Source: Dryomyza anilis (lineage: Eukaryota; Arthropoda; Insecta; Diptera; Dryomyzidae). From it: a stretch of DNA of 64,000 nucleotides. Both the position numbers and the translations under genes were made by a program. Location: contig OX638132.1 in the NCBI GenBank assembly GCA_951804985.1, positions 47,302,800 through 47,366,799 on the forward strand, read 5' to 3'. The stretch's first letter is position 1. Each line of letters begins with the position of its first letter. This document shows, piece by piece, positions 21,742 to 34,013 of the stretch. The notes beneath the pieces are model-generated. The model was not told the origin of the DNA and did no database searches. It was given only the letters and a program-made list of their open reading frames with translations.

Positions 21742-22493
21742 TGTTGTGAATCAGAAACGTTTTTTTTGTTGTATTTCAGAAAGCCTGCACATAACCAGTA
21801 TGCACATAAAGTTCAAATCTAAAAGCACAATAACAGATGCATGTTAACTTAACATAACGTTTACGACGTAACTGGAACAAGTACATAATGTTTATGAGTG
21901 CATACTTTCAGGATATAAAATTAAGTCCGCTTGAAAGCAACGAAAAATGCACTGGTTGCAATTTGATCCAAGGCACACGCTAGCAAATGTGCCGTCTGTT
22001 TAAAAGCAACAACAAAAGCATTGGTTGTAATTTAAGTCAAGACTAACGCCAGCATGGGAACCAATTAAGAATTTAGCACATTGGAATTTTCTCAGTTAAT
22101 GATTTCACAATATTAGTAAATATCTGATGTGAGGTTCATGAGGTTTTTAGTAGATTTAAGAATATGCTTGCTTGCATTTATGAGTTGTGTTTTAAGAAAT
22201 AAGTATAAGCAAGGGGTTCGTGAGTCGCACGATACCGAGGTGATGAGTAGAGGTTAAGTTTAGTTTTTAAGCATTATGATTTTAACTGCCTTAGAGTGCA
22301 GACGTGTTTTCAGTTTAAACTCAAGCTTGTAAAAATACTTAAAAATAATTAATAAAAGTATAAAGCAAGTCTAAAATATCCTTGCGTTTTTATTTAATAA
22401 TAATTGTTAGGAAAGAATTGTGGACTTCGAGGGAATATTGTCACTGACGGTTTCATTAATAAAGGCAAGTAAGGACCCCTGGAGCCCGCAACA
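21742..22493 (+). repeat. Gypsy A 5' LTR
   Basis: 752 bp, TGTTGTGAATC ... GCCCGCAACA. It differs from the 3' LTR by small indels: a GTACGTA-type block missing near 22149, a shorter T-run near 21760, and a missing CAAA near 22470. The element is therefore not recent, unless gene conversion has intervened. Confidence 0.95.
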
Positions 22494-22496
22494 TTT

Positions 22497-22513
22497 TGGC
22501 GCAGCCGGTTTTT
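22497..22513 (+). promoter_or_regulatory. Primer binding site, Gypsy A
   Basis: TGGCGCAGCCGGTTTTT, three bases after the LTR. TGGCGCAG...CGG is complementary to the 3' end of a serine-type tRNA, the primer reported for 17.6/297-type Gypsy elements of flies. Confidence 0.75.
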
Positions 22514-22730
22514 CAAGAATCTACAAAAAGGACTGAAGGACGAATTTGAAGGAGCATTTAAAAAAAAAAAATATATGAAGAAACACAGAAGTGGAAAGGA
22601 AGGTATAATTAAATATTGAATAAATTTTAGTGAGTTGGAGTGAAAGCAGTAAATAAATGGTGAAATTAAATTATAGAAAGAATGAAATTAAACAAATTTA
22701 TAAATCTTAATTGAAAATTTTAATGATTAT

Positions 22731-24472
22731 ATGGCGAACTTTGAGGAATTGGAAGTAGCATATAGAAATATATTAGGACAACTTGGCAGATTTACTGAGA
22801 AATTGTGGAATCAAATTAGTATGGAAGTTAACAATAAAGAAACTTTAGAATTAATAAAAAATAAAGTCAGTTCCACACGGGTATACTCAGAAGTCGAAAG
22901 AGTTGACGTAGTTTTTGAACAATTAGTATATTTCTTGGAACATAAAAGTGCTCATAAAATAAAAGAATTAGAAGATTGGAAAGGGGAATTTACTGCATTA
23001 AATAAAAAATTAAACGATATTGTACAAGAACGGCAGGAGTTGTTTGATCACGCTAGTGGAATAGGGGAAGAAAACGAAAAATTAAGAACTTTGCTGAAAA
23101 ATAAAGATATTTCGGACGAATCAATTGAACGAGCATTGAGCCAACAGCCCAGACTAGAATTCGAAACATTAGAAGAAGCAAATAATAAAGTAAGGGAATT
23201 AGATTCGAAAATCAGATTTTTAGAATCAGAAGTTAAGCTAGCCCACGAAACATCATTATATCATAAGGAGGCATTACAGATTGAAGGAAAATTTGATAAA
23301 ATAACAGCACCGGAAACAACATTAGAAATGTCGTTAGATATTGTATCGAATTACGTAGGAAGTGTGGTTCCATTTTTTATGGGATCGGAATCACCTTCCG
23401 TTAAAACTGAACTTTATAGATTCATGGACGCTTGTGCGTTAGCAAGTCTAAAAATTACAAAGGAAAACAAAGAAGAATTCATTAGCTGTGTCAAACTGCA
23501 TCTTCTTGGTGACGCTTATGATCTAGTCCGCACAAGAAAGTTCAATGATTTAGAGGAGTTATTTGACGTTCTAAGAAATACATATTTAAAAATGACTACG
23601 TTAGATTCGGTTCAGGATAGTATTAGAAAAGCATATCAGACGGATGGTGAAAGTCTGAGAACATTTGCAAGAAGATTAGAAAGATTATGGGCAAACGCTA
23701 ATGAAATAGCAGATTCAAGGTACAAAAATAAAAATGTACCTACAGATGTTTTTAATACGGAACTAGTAAACTCAGTTCTGACAGCATTCAAGGTAGGTGT
23801 AAAAGATCCGACAATAAAGGTTCTATTATTAAGTAGCAAAGCAGAAAACTTGAATGATTTATTAGATGAAGCATTAAAGGCCCAGATAACAATTCAAGGG
23901 GGTCCGAGGTTCCCCGAGGAAGTGTAAGTTTCGAACAACGATCTGTAACCAGTCCAACGAATAGTATTCAAAACAATCATTTTCAAACTACCCCACTAAA
24001 TCACAAAATATCAACACAAAATAAAATAGAAGGATCAAAAATACGACCAACATGCTCTTTTTGCTAGAAAAATGGACATACACGAGACGAATGTATTACG
24101 CGGAAAAACACACCGTTTTGTATAGAGTGTGAAAAATATGGGCACGAATCTAGTTGGAGGTGTGCTTCCATTAGATTAGAAGCTCAAAATAAGGAAGGGT
24201 TTGGACGTACACAAAACCATCCAGTCGTTAATAGGGAATTTTTAAACAACAATTTGCAAGCAGGACATAACACTACGTACCGTACCAATAATAATAATAA
24301 TAGAAATAATAACAATAGAAATGGGAATACCCCTAGAAATAATTTAAAATGTGATTGGTGTCGTAGACTTGGTCATGTAGAAACTGATTGCTACGCCAAG
24401 AGGGATTATCTGGCGAGGGAGAATAATGATCAAAACAAGGGAAACTACCAGGGGCCCAGCCAAGGCCAGTAA
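22731..24472 (+). pseudogene. gag: Gypsy A gag, broken
   Basis: Matches the intact 581-residue Gag of copy B. The first 398 residues are open (22731-23927). A missing base near 23927 shifts the frame, and a CAG-to-TAG change stops the zinc-knuckle region near 24067. The coiled-coil N-terminus, the capsid-like middle and three Cys-His knuckles remain recognisable. The last knuckle, CDWCRRLGHVETDC, is in the piece at 24254-24472. Confidence 0.9.
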
Positions 24473-25994
24473 GCTGGGGACCCATTAAAAATAGCAAAAT
24501 TATGTCAAAAAGGGTAGAAATAGTAAATCATAAGGCTGAAGGGTCTGTGATCACATTTACTACCCAAACTCCTAAAAATAAGAGAAAACCGGTGGAGGAA
24601 AATATTGCAAATCAGACGTCTGAAGTGACCGTTGATACACATATTGATCCACCATGGTTTGATTGTGAGGGAGTGACAATGGTAATTGTTGCATTAATAC
24701 ATTTCTTTATATATATGATAATAGCAATAGGGGCAAAAATGATTAAATTAGTAGCAGATGAAACTATTTGGCACAGATGTGTATGGGAAGAAATGCAAAT
24801 AGGTCAAAAGGTGAACAATATGTTTACAGGAATGTTGAAAAAGTTTGAAAATTTTATAACATGTTATGATAAAAAAATCAGACAACAGTTGAGTGGATTA
24901 AATAAAAAGAGAATTAACAAAATATACAATAAAAAGGGGGACTGCTTCAAATTGTCTAATGTAAGTGATGTGTTCATTGAAGTACCTTGCGAGGCAGCTA
25001 AAAATGGAAAACTCATATTACTAGTAGACTCAGGAGCAGATGCAAGCATAATAAAAGAAGGTGCAATGACACTACAACCAGAATTTGACAAAAATAGTAA
25101 GAAAGATTTTAATGGGGCTTTTGGTGGATGCGTAAGGACGTTAGGCACGACCAATATACAACACAGAAATAATTTAAAATGTGATTGGTGTCGTAGACTT
25201 GGTCATGTAGAAACTGATTGCTACGCCAAGAGGGATTATCTGGCGAGGGAGAATAATGATCAAAACAAGGGAAACTACCAGGGGCCCAGCCAAGGCCAGT
25301 AAGCTGGGGACCCATTAAAAATAGCAAAATTAGGTCAAAAAGGGTAGAAATAGTAAATCATAAGGCTGAAGGGTCTGTGATCACATTTACTACCCAAACT
25401 CCTAAAAATAAGAGAAAACCGGTGGAGGAAAATATTGCAAATCAGACGTCTGAAGTGACCGTTGATACACATATTGATCCACCGTGGTTTGATTGTGAGG
25501 GAGTGACAATGGTAATTGTTGCATTAATACATTTCTTTATATATATGATAATAGCAATAGGGGCAAACATGATTAAATTAGTAGCAGATGAAACTATTTG
25601 GCAAAGATGTGTATGGGAAGAAATGCAAATAGGTCAAAAGGTGAACAATATGTTTACAGGAATGTTGAAAAAGTTTGAAAATTTTATAACATGTTATGAT
25701 AAAAAAATCAGACAACAGTTGAGTGGATTAAATAAAAAGAGAATTAACAAAATATACAATAAAAAGGGGAACTGCTTCAAATTGTCTAATGTAAGTGATG
25801 TGTTCATTGAAGTACCTTGCGAGGCAGCTAAAAATGGAAAACTCATATTACTAGTAGACTCAGGAGCAGATGCAAGCATAATAAAAGAAGGTGCAATGAC
25901 ACTACAACCAGAATTTGACAAAAATAGTAAGAAAGATTTTAATGGGGCTTTTGGTGGATGCGTAAGGACGTTAGGCACGACCAATATACAACAC
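24335..25994 (+). repeat. 830-bp tandem duplication in Gypsy A
   Basis: Units 24335-25164 and 25165-25994 are near-identical direct repeats covering the third gag knuckle, the frameshift signal, the hydrophobic segment and the protease. The junction joins ...CAACACAG to AAATAATTTAA, with AG as microhomology. Copies B and C lack it. Confidence 0.95.
24439..24483 (+). promoter_or_regulatory. -1 frameshift signal, Gypsy A
   Basis: Heptamer GGGAAAC in the gag phase (codons GGA AAC), a 5-nt spacer, then a hairpin with GGG.CCCAGC pairing to GCTGGG..CCC. It is repeated at about 25269-25313 by the internal duplication. See copy B. Confidence 0.75.
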
Positions 25995-28992
25995 AGTAAT
26001 ATAAAGTGGTTACATTTAATAATGCATGTAGTATCTCTTGAACAAGGAATACCAGCAGACGGAATAATAGGACGGGATAACATATAGAATAGATCCGTAA
26101 TAAACGCAATTAATAAGACCATAACATCCTACGATAAAGGAAAGAATCACACTATCCGATTACCAATGAAAACGCGAGCCGACATAGAAAATATTTATTA
26201 CAATCATGAAATAAAAATCATGCCGAGAACCGCAAAAATAGTAGAAATTACACTAAAAACAAAAATTCCAATTGTATTAATACATAAACAAGAAATTTAT
26301 CCTGGAGTATATTTAGGAGAAAGCTTATCGAATGTTAACAAAAATAAAGTTTATGTCTCAGTATTAAATGCTACAGAAAAGGACATTATAATAGACAACA
26401 ATTTTAAACCGAAATTTTCAAATTTTAATCAGTATAGGGAATCAGATACAAACAATTCTACAATAAATACTATAAATTCAGTGAATATAAAAAATAGGAT
26501 TAATAGATTATTAGAAAAAATTAACATCGATGAATCCTTAAATAAGGAGGAAATCACATCATTACAAAATCTTTGTATTTCTTACCACGATGTTTTTCAC
26601 TTAGACGGTGACGAACTGTCATACACGCCGATACTTAAACACGACATAACAACACAATGGAATCAACCACCAATTAACCAAAAGCAATACAAACTTCCAC
26701 ACACACATAGAGAGGAAATTAATAGACAGGTTAACAAAATGTTAGATGCTGGCATTATATCGCCAAGCATATCACCCTGGAATTCACCATTACTATTGGT
26801 ACCGAAGAGGAGCGACAAAGACGGTAACAAAAAATGGAGACTTGTCATAGATTTCCGTAAATTAAATGACGTAACCATAAAACAGGTATTTCCTATCCCG
26901 CGAATAGATGAAATATTGGATCAATTAGGTCATAGTCGGTATTTTTCAACTTTAGATTTAGCAAGTGGCTATCATCAGGTCTTAGTAGAAGAAGGTGATA
27001 AAGAAAAAACTGCCTTCAGTACAGGACTTGGACATTTTGAATTCAATAGGATGCCTTTCGGTTTAACAGGGGCACCAGCAACTTTCCAGAGAATAATGAA
27101 TCACATCTTAACAGGGTTACAGGGTATCGATTGTTTTGTATATCTTGATGATATAGTTGTGTATGGGAAAAATATAAGCGAACATGAACACAGATTAAGT
27201 AAAGTATTACAGAAACAAAGAGACCATAATTTAAAATTAAATACCGAAAAATGTCAGTTTTTACGTCGTGAAGTTGTATATTTAGGGCATAAATGTTCAG
27301 AACTTGGTGCGCTGCCAGACCCCGCTAAGGTCGAATGCGTAAAAAATATTCCAGTACCAAGAAACAGAAAAGAAGTACAAGCATTCTTGGGATTAATTAA
27401 TTATTACAGAAAGTTCATAAGCAATATGGCAAGGTTAGCTTTACCAATTAATAATTTACTTAAAAAGGACGTTAAATTTAAATAGACGGACGATTGTCAA
27501 AATTCATTCATTAAATTGAAAGAATCAATAATTTCACCTCCAATATTAGCATATCCAGATTTTACAAAAACTTTTTTACTAACAACAGACGCAAGTAACG
27601 AAGCAGTAGGTGCAGTCCTATCTCAAGGTGAAGTTGTAAGCGACCGACCGATCGCGTTTGCAAGTAGAACTTTAAATGGGGCAGAAAAACGATATTCTAC
27701 CATTGAAAAGGAATTTTTAGCAATTGTTTGGGCAACAAAGAATTTTAGAGCATACCTATTAGGGCGACCATTCAAAATTTTTACAGATCATCAGCCTCTA
27801 AAAGGTATTGCAAATTTAAAAGATCAGACATCCCGCCTTGCTCGTTTCCGACACAAAATATCACAAAAATAAAACCACCAATCAGTACACCAGTCATAGA
27901 TGAAACAATAATAGATACAAATAATGAAACGAATTCAGCTCAAATATTAACTGATCCAGATGAAATTAAAACCGTGATGAAAGATTTTCATGATTCAGCA
28001 CTAGGAGGCCATCAGGGCACACTTAAAACATACTTTAGGATTAAGAAACAATTTAAATGGAGGGGAATGCAGAAACAAATAAAAGAATATGTTAGAAACT
28101 GTCCTAAATGCCAAATGAACAAAAGTTCAAAGTTAACAAAAATGCCAATGGTTTTGACAGATACGCCAACACGTCCATTCGATAAGGTTTATATGGACTT
28201 GGTAGGAATTTTACCTGAAACAGTGTCAGGAAATAAATATATTTTAACTTTTCAAGACGATTTTTCAAAATACATGTGCTGCGTAGCTATCCCAGACGCG
28301 GAAGCAAGCACAGTAGCCAAAGCTTTTTACGAGGAAATTATCACGCGTTATAATATTCCGAAAATTTTAATTACAGATAATGGGTCAAATTTTGTGTCAA
28401 AATTATTTTCAGACACGTGCAAGTTATTAAACATTAAAAAATGCATATAACACCTTATCACCCGCAGGCGAATGGCTCGTTAGAACGAAGTCACAGACCT
28501 TTAGCGGAGTATTTGAGATGTTTTGCAAAAGAGGATGGGTCCAACTGGGATCAATGTTTGAATTCGGCAATGCATGTGCACAATAACACAGTGCATATGT
28601 CAACAGGGCAAACGCCTTGTCGTACTTTATACGGATTTGAATTTGACATGCCAACCAACCTAAAACGAAAATGTTCACCAATTTATAACAGTGAAGATTA
28701 CAATAAGGTATTAAAATACCAAATACAGCGTACACATGAGATAGTCAGACAAAATCAAGAAAAAGCTAAGGAAAGATCTAAACGAAGTTACGATAATACA
28801 TTAAAAACGGTAGTTTTTAAGGAAGGAGATAAAGTTTTATTAAAAAACCAGAATAGGAAAAACAAATTTTCACCAATCTGGGTAGGTCCCTATGAAGTCC
28901 TTTCGATAATAAGTCCTGTGACAACAGTGATCTGTATCAAGGGAAAAGGGAAAAAATTCCATAATAACTTATTAAAAGCATATAACTCTTAA
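24502..28992 (+). pseudogene. pol: Gypsy A pol, broken in several places
   Basis: Colinear with the 1253-residue Pol of copy B but split into pieces. 24502-25302 and 25377-26087 are the two copies of the hydrophobic segment and protease (DSGAD). 26166-27485 is the RT with YLDDIVVYG. 27516-27872 is the RNase H (TTDAS and FTDHQP). 27974-28450 is the zinc-binding and first part of the integrase, and 28441-28992 the integrase end. Stops at about 26085 and 27483 look like G-to-A changes in Trp codons. A deletion near 27860 removes the linker between RNase H and integrase. Confidence 0.9.
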
Positions 28993-31606
28993 GTTATACA
29001 CAATCGAACGAACAAAAACAACGAAATTAATAACTGAACCAACAGTTCATAATGATCATTAACCGCAATGCATAATATTGCAAACAACGTAAATAAAGTA
29101 CGCGTAAATTTTTTTTTTTAGAAAATATGTTTTTAAAATCTAAATTAGTGCATGAGAAAATAGCTATGTATTAATTTTAGAAGATGACTAGCATTAGATC
29201 ATGTATTAAATGAGAAAGGAATAAGGTATAAAGAATATTATATTAGATATTTCATAAACAAGAATTCAGAACACATTTGCCAAAGCAATAAAATATACAT
29301 TGTCATAATTGAGATAGGTCAGTACTTCAGTTTCATTGTCAAGATCATTTTCAATGGAAACAGGCAACAGAAAGATCATTGCACTTGAAGTACAGATAGA
29401 TGTTAGCGTAGCACACACTAAAGTGATAAAATAAAATGCAATTCAGCGTTTTGCATCTAGGAACAATGCACTAATGTACCGAAAATGAAACGAGATACGT
29501 TAATGCAGCGTAAAAATTTGAACAATAATTGAATGATAAGGAAAAAATACAATACACAATCTAACAAAATTAACAAACGTTTTAAATGTGATCATTACAC
29601 GGTAATGAAAATATATATGTACCTATTGAATGTACAAAAGTAGTTATGCATAAATCGCGCGCGCTTACCATTATTAAAAATTGTCAATAATGATTAAATT
29701 CACAAATTAGTGCATGAATAAATAGCTAAGTATTTTTGAATAGAATTAGCATTGATTCATGTGCTAATGAAATTATAAAGAAAATAATGTCTACATATTA
29801 AGAAAAAAAATTAAAGATTTTACAATTAAAGATTTACAGTAAAATGTTCGATATAAATATACAATTAAAATATAAAATTTTAATACTATGATGTAAGGTA
29901 ATATAAACAAAGATTATGAATACTGAAAGTAAAAATGATGTTAAATATAAATTATTTATAAAGTTATAGTAAACATTACAAAGTAATAAGTATTTTTAAA
30001 AATAATCCTGGCTCTGGAAATGCATTTCAACCACGACAAAGAAATAAAACATGCACGAAGAAGAACTAGCAATCCACCAAACAATAAAATTCGACGCAGA
30101 AGACACTAAGTTTAAATATTAATTGTCAAAGAAGATCGTTTGATTTTGTTGGGTAAAGGTCTGAAATGGTAATATTATGTAATGAAGTACAAGAGACGAA
30201 TGATAAAGAAACATGTGAGAGTCATGGCGCGGACAACAACAATTGTACATCAATAACATGTTTAATTAAAAGAAAGGAGCTCAATATAAACATGAATGTG
30301 GAATTTCGACAAATCAGCAAAATTGCGACTATTCTACCATAAAGAAGCAACAACATTTTACATCTTTACGTACATATAATTAAAAGATAACAATTTTATC
30401 ACTCAAGGAACGAGCTAATATTTTGAAAATAAGTTGAAGGAGCTATTCCATATACACTTATTCAGCTGTCAATGCTAACCTTATGGAAAAAGAAATTTGA
30501 CACATCAACAAAGTTATCATAATTGTACTAAATCAACAACATTTCACACATTATGCTGACAATTTCTTCAACAAAAGAACATAATTTCTTAAAAGAGAAG
30601 ACGAAAATTAAAAACAATAAGAACTTCAAATATTCAAATAATGTACAACAAGTGAAATATAAAAGAACAACAACATGTACGTATAATTAAAGATGATTTC
30701 CGAAGATGACAATTTCGCTACAAGAACTCTTAAAACATTTAAAGAAGACAAATTCGTATTAATATCCAGAAATATAAAATTACAAAACTACCAATTTTAG
30801 TATCTGCTCTCAACAAAATACGATTCAATTTGACTGAAAAAACAACGCAACATAGAAGACATCAAATTTAACAAAGCTTAGAAAATAAAGACGAAAGATT
30901 AGAATAAATGATGACAACAATGTTTTTCGATCAATGACAGAAACAAATAAAATGCAGCCAGCCAACCTATACACGTAAACAGAGAGTAACAGAACTAGCG
31001 ATCACAGCAGTTTATGTTTTAAATTAATAGAAGACACAACTACATTTTTATTGTATAATTAAATAGACTAGAAATAAGTAAAGAAAAACTTGAAGAAACA
31101 TTAAAAATATGAAAACTATAAATATAAACAATAACTAAAATAACTCAACAAAAATTAAATGACTTATTTTCAATAAATATCAAAAAAAAAAAAAAAAAAA
31201 AAAACAAATCGTTGCACAAATTAAAGCATTTAATGACTTAGATGAATAAACAAGAAAAACAACAGAGCAACACGGAACGCAGCGATTGCAAAGCGGTAAC
31301 TTGATCAACTACTGTTTTGTCAATTGCAACGTTCAGTGACTTGTAATGTTATACATTTTTATTTTTAACGTTACATAAAGTATATAAATATCACTAAAAC
31401 TGCGACCATTAATTAAGTAATTGAGTAACGAAAATAAGCATTAATAAGATTCCTAAAATGAAAATAAGTAAAATAAATTATAATAATATGAAAAATAATT
31501 ATTGATTTTAAATATTATTGTATGTTAAATAAATTAAGAAATATATTGAAATATTAATGATGTAAAAGAAAAAACTATTATTCTTTTTAATAATAATTTT
31601 TTCTTA
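28993..31606 (+). other. Gypsy A 3' non-coding region
   Basis: 2.6 kb of A-rich sequence between the pol stop and the polypurine tract, conserved in copy B (40927-43554). No env-like frame, signal peptide or membrane anchor is visible in either copy. ACAACA, GAAGA and similar words are frequent. Confidence 0.6.
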
Positions 31607-31623
31607 AAATAAGGGGGGAAGAA
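31607..31623 (+). promoter_or_regulatory. Polypurine tract, Gypsy A
   Basis: AAATAAGGGGGGAAGAA directly before the 3' LTR; the priming site for plus-strand DNA. The same tract adjoins the 3' LTR of copy B. Confidence 0.85.
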
Positions 31624-32388
31624 TGTTGTGAATCAGAAACGTTTTTTTTTTGTTGTATTTCAGAAAGCCTGCACATAACCAGTATGCACATAAAGTTCAA
31701 ATCTAAAAGCACAATAACAGATGCATGTTAACTTAACATAACGTTTACGACGTAACTGGAACAAGTACATAATGTTTATGAGTGCATACTTTCAGGATAT
31801 AAAATTAAGTCCGCTTGAAAGCAACGAAAAATGCACTGGTTGCAATTTGATCCAAGGCACACGCTAGCAAGTGTGCCGTCTGTTTAAAAGCAACAACAAA
31901 AGCATTGGTTGTAATTTAAGTCAAGACTAACGCCAGCATGGGAACCAATTAAGAATTTAGCACATTGGAATTTTCTAAGTTAATGATTTCACAATATTAG
32001 TAAATATCTGATGTGGGGTTCATGAGGTTTTTAGTAGTACGTAGATTTAAGAATATGCTTGCTTGCATTTATGAGTTGTGTTTTAAGAAATAAGTATAAG
32101 CAAGGGGTTCGTGAGTCGCACGATACCGAGGTGATGAGTAGAGGTTAAGTTTAGTTTTTAAGCATTATGATTTTAACTGCCTTAGAGTGCAGACGTGTTT
32201 TCAGTTTAAACTCAAGCTTGTAAAAATACTTAAAAATAATTAATAAAAGTATAAAGCAAGTCCAAAATATCCTTGCGTTTTTATTTAATAATAATTGTTA
32301 GGAAAGAATTGTGGACTTCGAGGGAATATTGTCACTGACGGTTTCATTAATAAAGGCAAGTACAAAAGGACCCCTGGAGCCCGCAACA
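31624..32388 (+). repeat. Gypsy A 3' LTR
   Basis: 765 bp, TGTTGTGAATC ... GCCCGCAACA, followed by the CAGG target duplication. It is closer to the copy-B LTR length and sequence than the 5' LTR is. Confidence 0.95.
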
Positions 32389-32392
32389 CAGG

Positions 32393-32714
32393 ATCACATT
32401 GGATTGTAATATATTTTCCTCGAAATGGGCCGGCTGAGTATTTTTGTTCTGCAGGGAGTTCTCCTATTAAACCATTTGTAAATTTCATTCAAAGAAATGC
32501 ATCCACATTTATTAAAAGCAATTTCCGATTACAAAGTGAAATTTCAATGTTATGCGGTGTTTATTGCTGTATATTTATATATTTAAGAAGTAAAAATATT
32601 TCTTTTAATAAGTTTTTTAATTATTTTGATATATATAATTTATATATTAATGATATTTTAGCTGTGCATTATTTTAAAAGCATTTTTAAGTTTCCTATAA
32701 TACAAAATAAATAA
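32393..32714 (+). pseudogene. Polinton adenain-like protease, C-terminal piece
   Basis: It continues the protease after Gypsy A. It starts with the catalytic-His context SHWIVIYF, then EYFCSAGSSP, then the nucleophile context MLCGVYCCIF, and stops at 32714. These are the conserved blocks of C5/adenain-type cysteine proteases of Polintons, which process virion proteins. In relatives I expect an Asp after EYF; here it is Cys, so the acid of the catalytic triad may be lost. The longer frame from 32295 includes LTR-encoded residues and is not the native start. Confidence 0.85.
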
Positions 32715-32832
32715 AACAATTTAATGTAAATATTTTATAAATTTGTTTTTTTATTTCTATTATTTAAAATTTCACAAATTCATTGAATATAGTATAATAA
32801 AAAACAGTTTATTAATAATATGTAATAAACAA

Positions 32833-33000
32833 TTATTTTGTATATTTTATTCTATAATATAATTTTATTAGTTTGTCAATGTCTTTAGATTTCTTGTCAT
32901 AATAATAGCAACCACATGTATCTGGTCCCTCCGTTAAGTCATCTGTGGCCCATGGACAACTCTTATAATGTACTCCGTGAATAGTTAATATTTTTTCCAT
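32833..33000 (-). CDS. Small Cys-rich Polinton ORF (right end)
   Basis: Fifty-five codons from ATG at 33000 to TAA at 32833. The protein has HGVHYKSCPW, then TCGCYYYDKK, and a Lys-rich end. The family is not recognised. It lies immediately beside the poly-A end of LINE copy 2. The opposite side of that insertion carries the ATG-led 26-codon frame at 36430-36507, so both may be parts of one short minus-strand gene that starts at the inner edge of the right inverted repeat. Whether they were in frame depends on the length of an A-run at the target duplication. Confidence 0.35.
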   Translation of the reverse strand: MEKILTIHGVHYKSCPWATDDLTEGPDTCGCYYYDKKSKDIDKLIKLYYRIKYTK

Positions 33001-33108
33001 ATACTGTTTTTTTTTTTTTTTTTTTTTTTTTTAATGTGGGATAAAAAATAGAGCCACAGCACTCAGACAGGGTTATTTACATTGTGCTGTGACCCAGTTC
33101 CCTGGTTT

Positions 33109-33990
33109 TTAATGATACTTCTTAGATTCATTATTGAATCTAAGAAGGCTATTGTGTGATAGAGAGTAAAGCTGATCCTCTATAATCACGTCTGTGCCAA
33201 AGATCTGCCTTCTAATTCTAGAAAATGCTGGACAGTCACAGAGATAGTGCTCTGTGGTGCCAGTTTCTTCGTAGCAGGCAGAACATAAGGCGCTTTCGGC
33301 CAGGCCGATTGCGTTCATGTGTTTTTCACATGCGTTGTGTCCCGTTAGAAGTCCCGTCAGTTTTCTGCACTCTTTTCTACTTAAGGAAAGTAGAAACGAG
33401 GCCGATCTTTTGGTTATCGTCGGTGTCATGAGCTTGGAGAATCTGCATTTCATCTCATTCAGCCATCTGCTCTTATGTGCGGAGGCGACCCAAGAGCTGA
33501 TGACGAATTTTCCCGTAGATGCAGGTAGTCCAAGCACAGGTTCTGGTCCAAATGGATTATCCTCAGATCCAGCACGTGCTAGTTCGTCAGATGTTTCATT
33601 GCCCGAAACTCCTTTATGGCCAGGCACCCAAATCAGTTTCAGTGTATTGTATTTACCAACACAATTGAGACGTGATCTGCATTGACGTACAATTTTGGAT
33701 GTGATGACCTGGTTGTTCAAAGCCATAAGAGCAGCCTGACTATCGCTGCAACTGATATAGCCCTGTTCTGCCATCTATTATCCGCAATGTAGTCCATAGC
33801 CATAAGTATAGCATAGACTTCGGCTTGAAATACCGAGGCATTGTCGCCTAAGGCGAAGTGAAGTCTGCGGTCATCCGGTTCCACAAACACTCCAGCACCA
33901 GATCCCTGATCGGTTCAGGAGCCGTCTGTGAAAATGCGGTGTGACCCTCTACCTGGCTCACAGTCAGGCGATAGCCAGTCTTGAATGTCA
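33109..33990 (-). pseudogene. LINE copy 2 ORF2, RNase H and C-terminal end
   Basis: The RNase H domain starts with IFTDGS near 33920, passes a stop just after it (about 33905), continues with VFQAEVYAI, shifts frame near 33780, and then runs open from 33774 to 33109 with CSDSQAAL, WVPGHKGVSGNETSDELA and a C-terminal Cys-His block (CSACYEETGTTEHYLCDCP). The D-E-D-D catalytic set of RNase H is recognisable. RNase H in ORF2 is typical of I-superfamily LINEs and removes RNA from the hybrid. Pseudogene because of the stop and frameshift. Confidence 0.8.
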
Positions 33991-34013
33991 GGTTGGCAGA
34001 CCTCAAAATATCG

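Larger units (their letters stand above)
21742..32388 (+). mobile_element. Gypsy copy A (Ty3/Gypsy LTR retrotransposon), defective
   Basis: A 10,647-bp element with LTRs at 21742-22493 and 31624-32388, flanked by CAGG duplications (21738-21741 and 32389-32392). It is very close to copy B. It is defective: gag has a frameshift and a stop, 830 bp are tandemly duplicated across the gag end and protease, pol has TGG-to-TAG type stops at about 26085 and 27483, a deletion of about 160 bp near 27860, and a frameshift near 28437. It lies in the Polinton protease gene. Confidence 0.95.

Noticed and set aside
28993..31606. env gene in the Gypsy 3' region
   Set aside because: No frame above about 60 codons in either copy A or copy B, and no signal peptide, cleavage site or anchor.
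32295..32392. Start of the 139-codon frame that enters the Polinton protease
   Set aside because: These codons belong to the Gypsy A 3' LTR and the target duplication; only from 32393 on is it protease.
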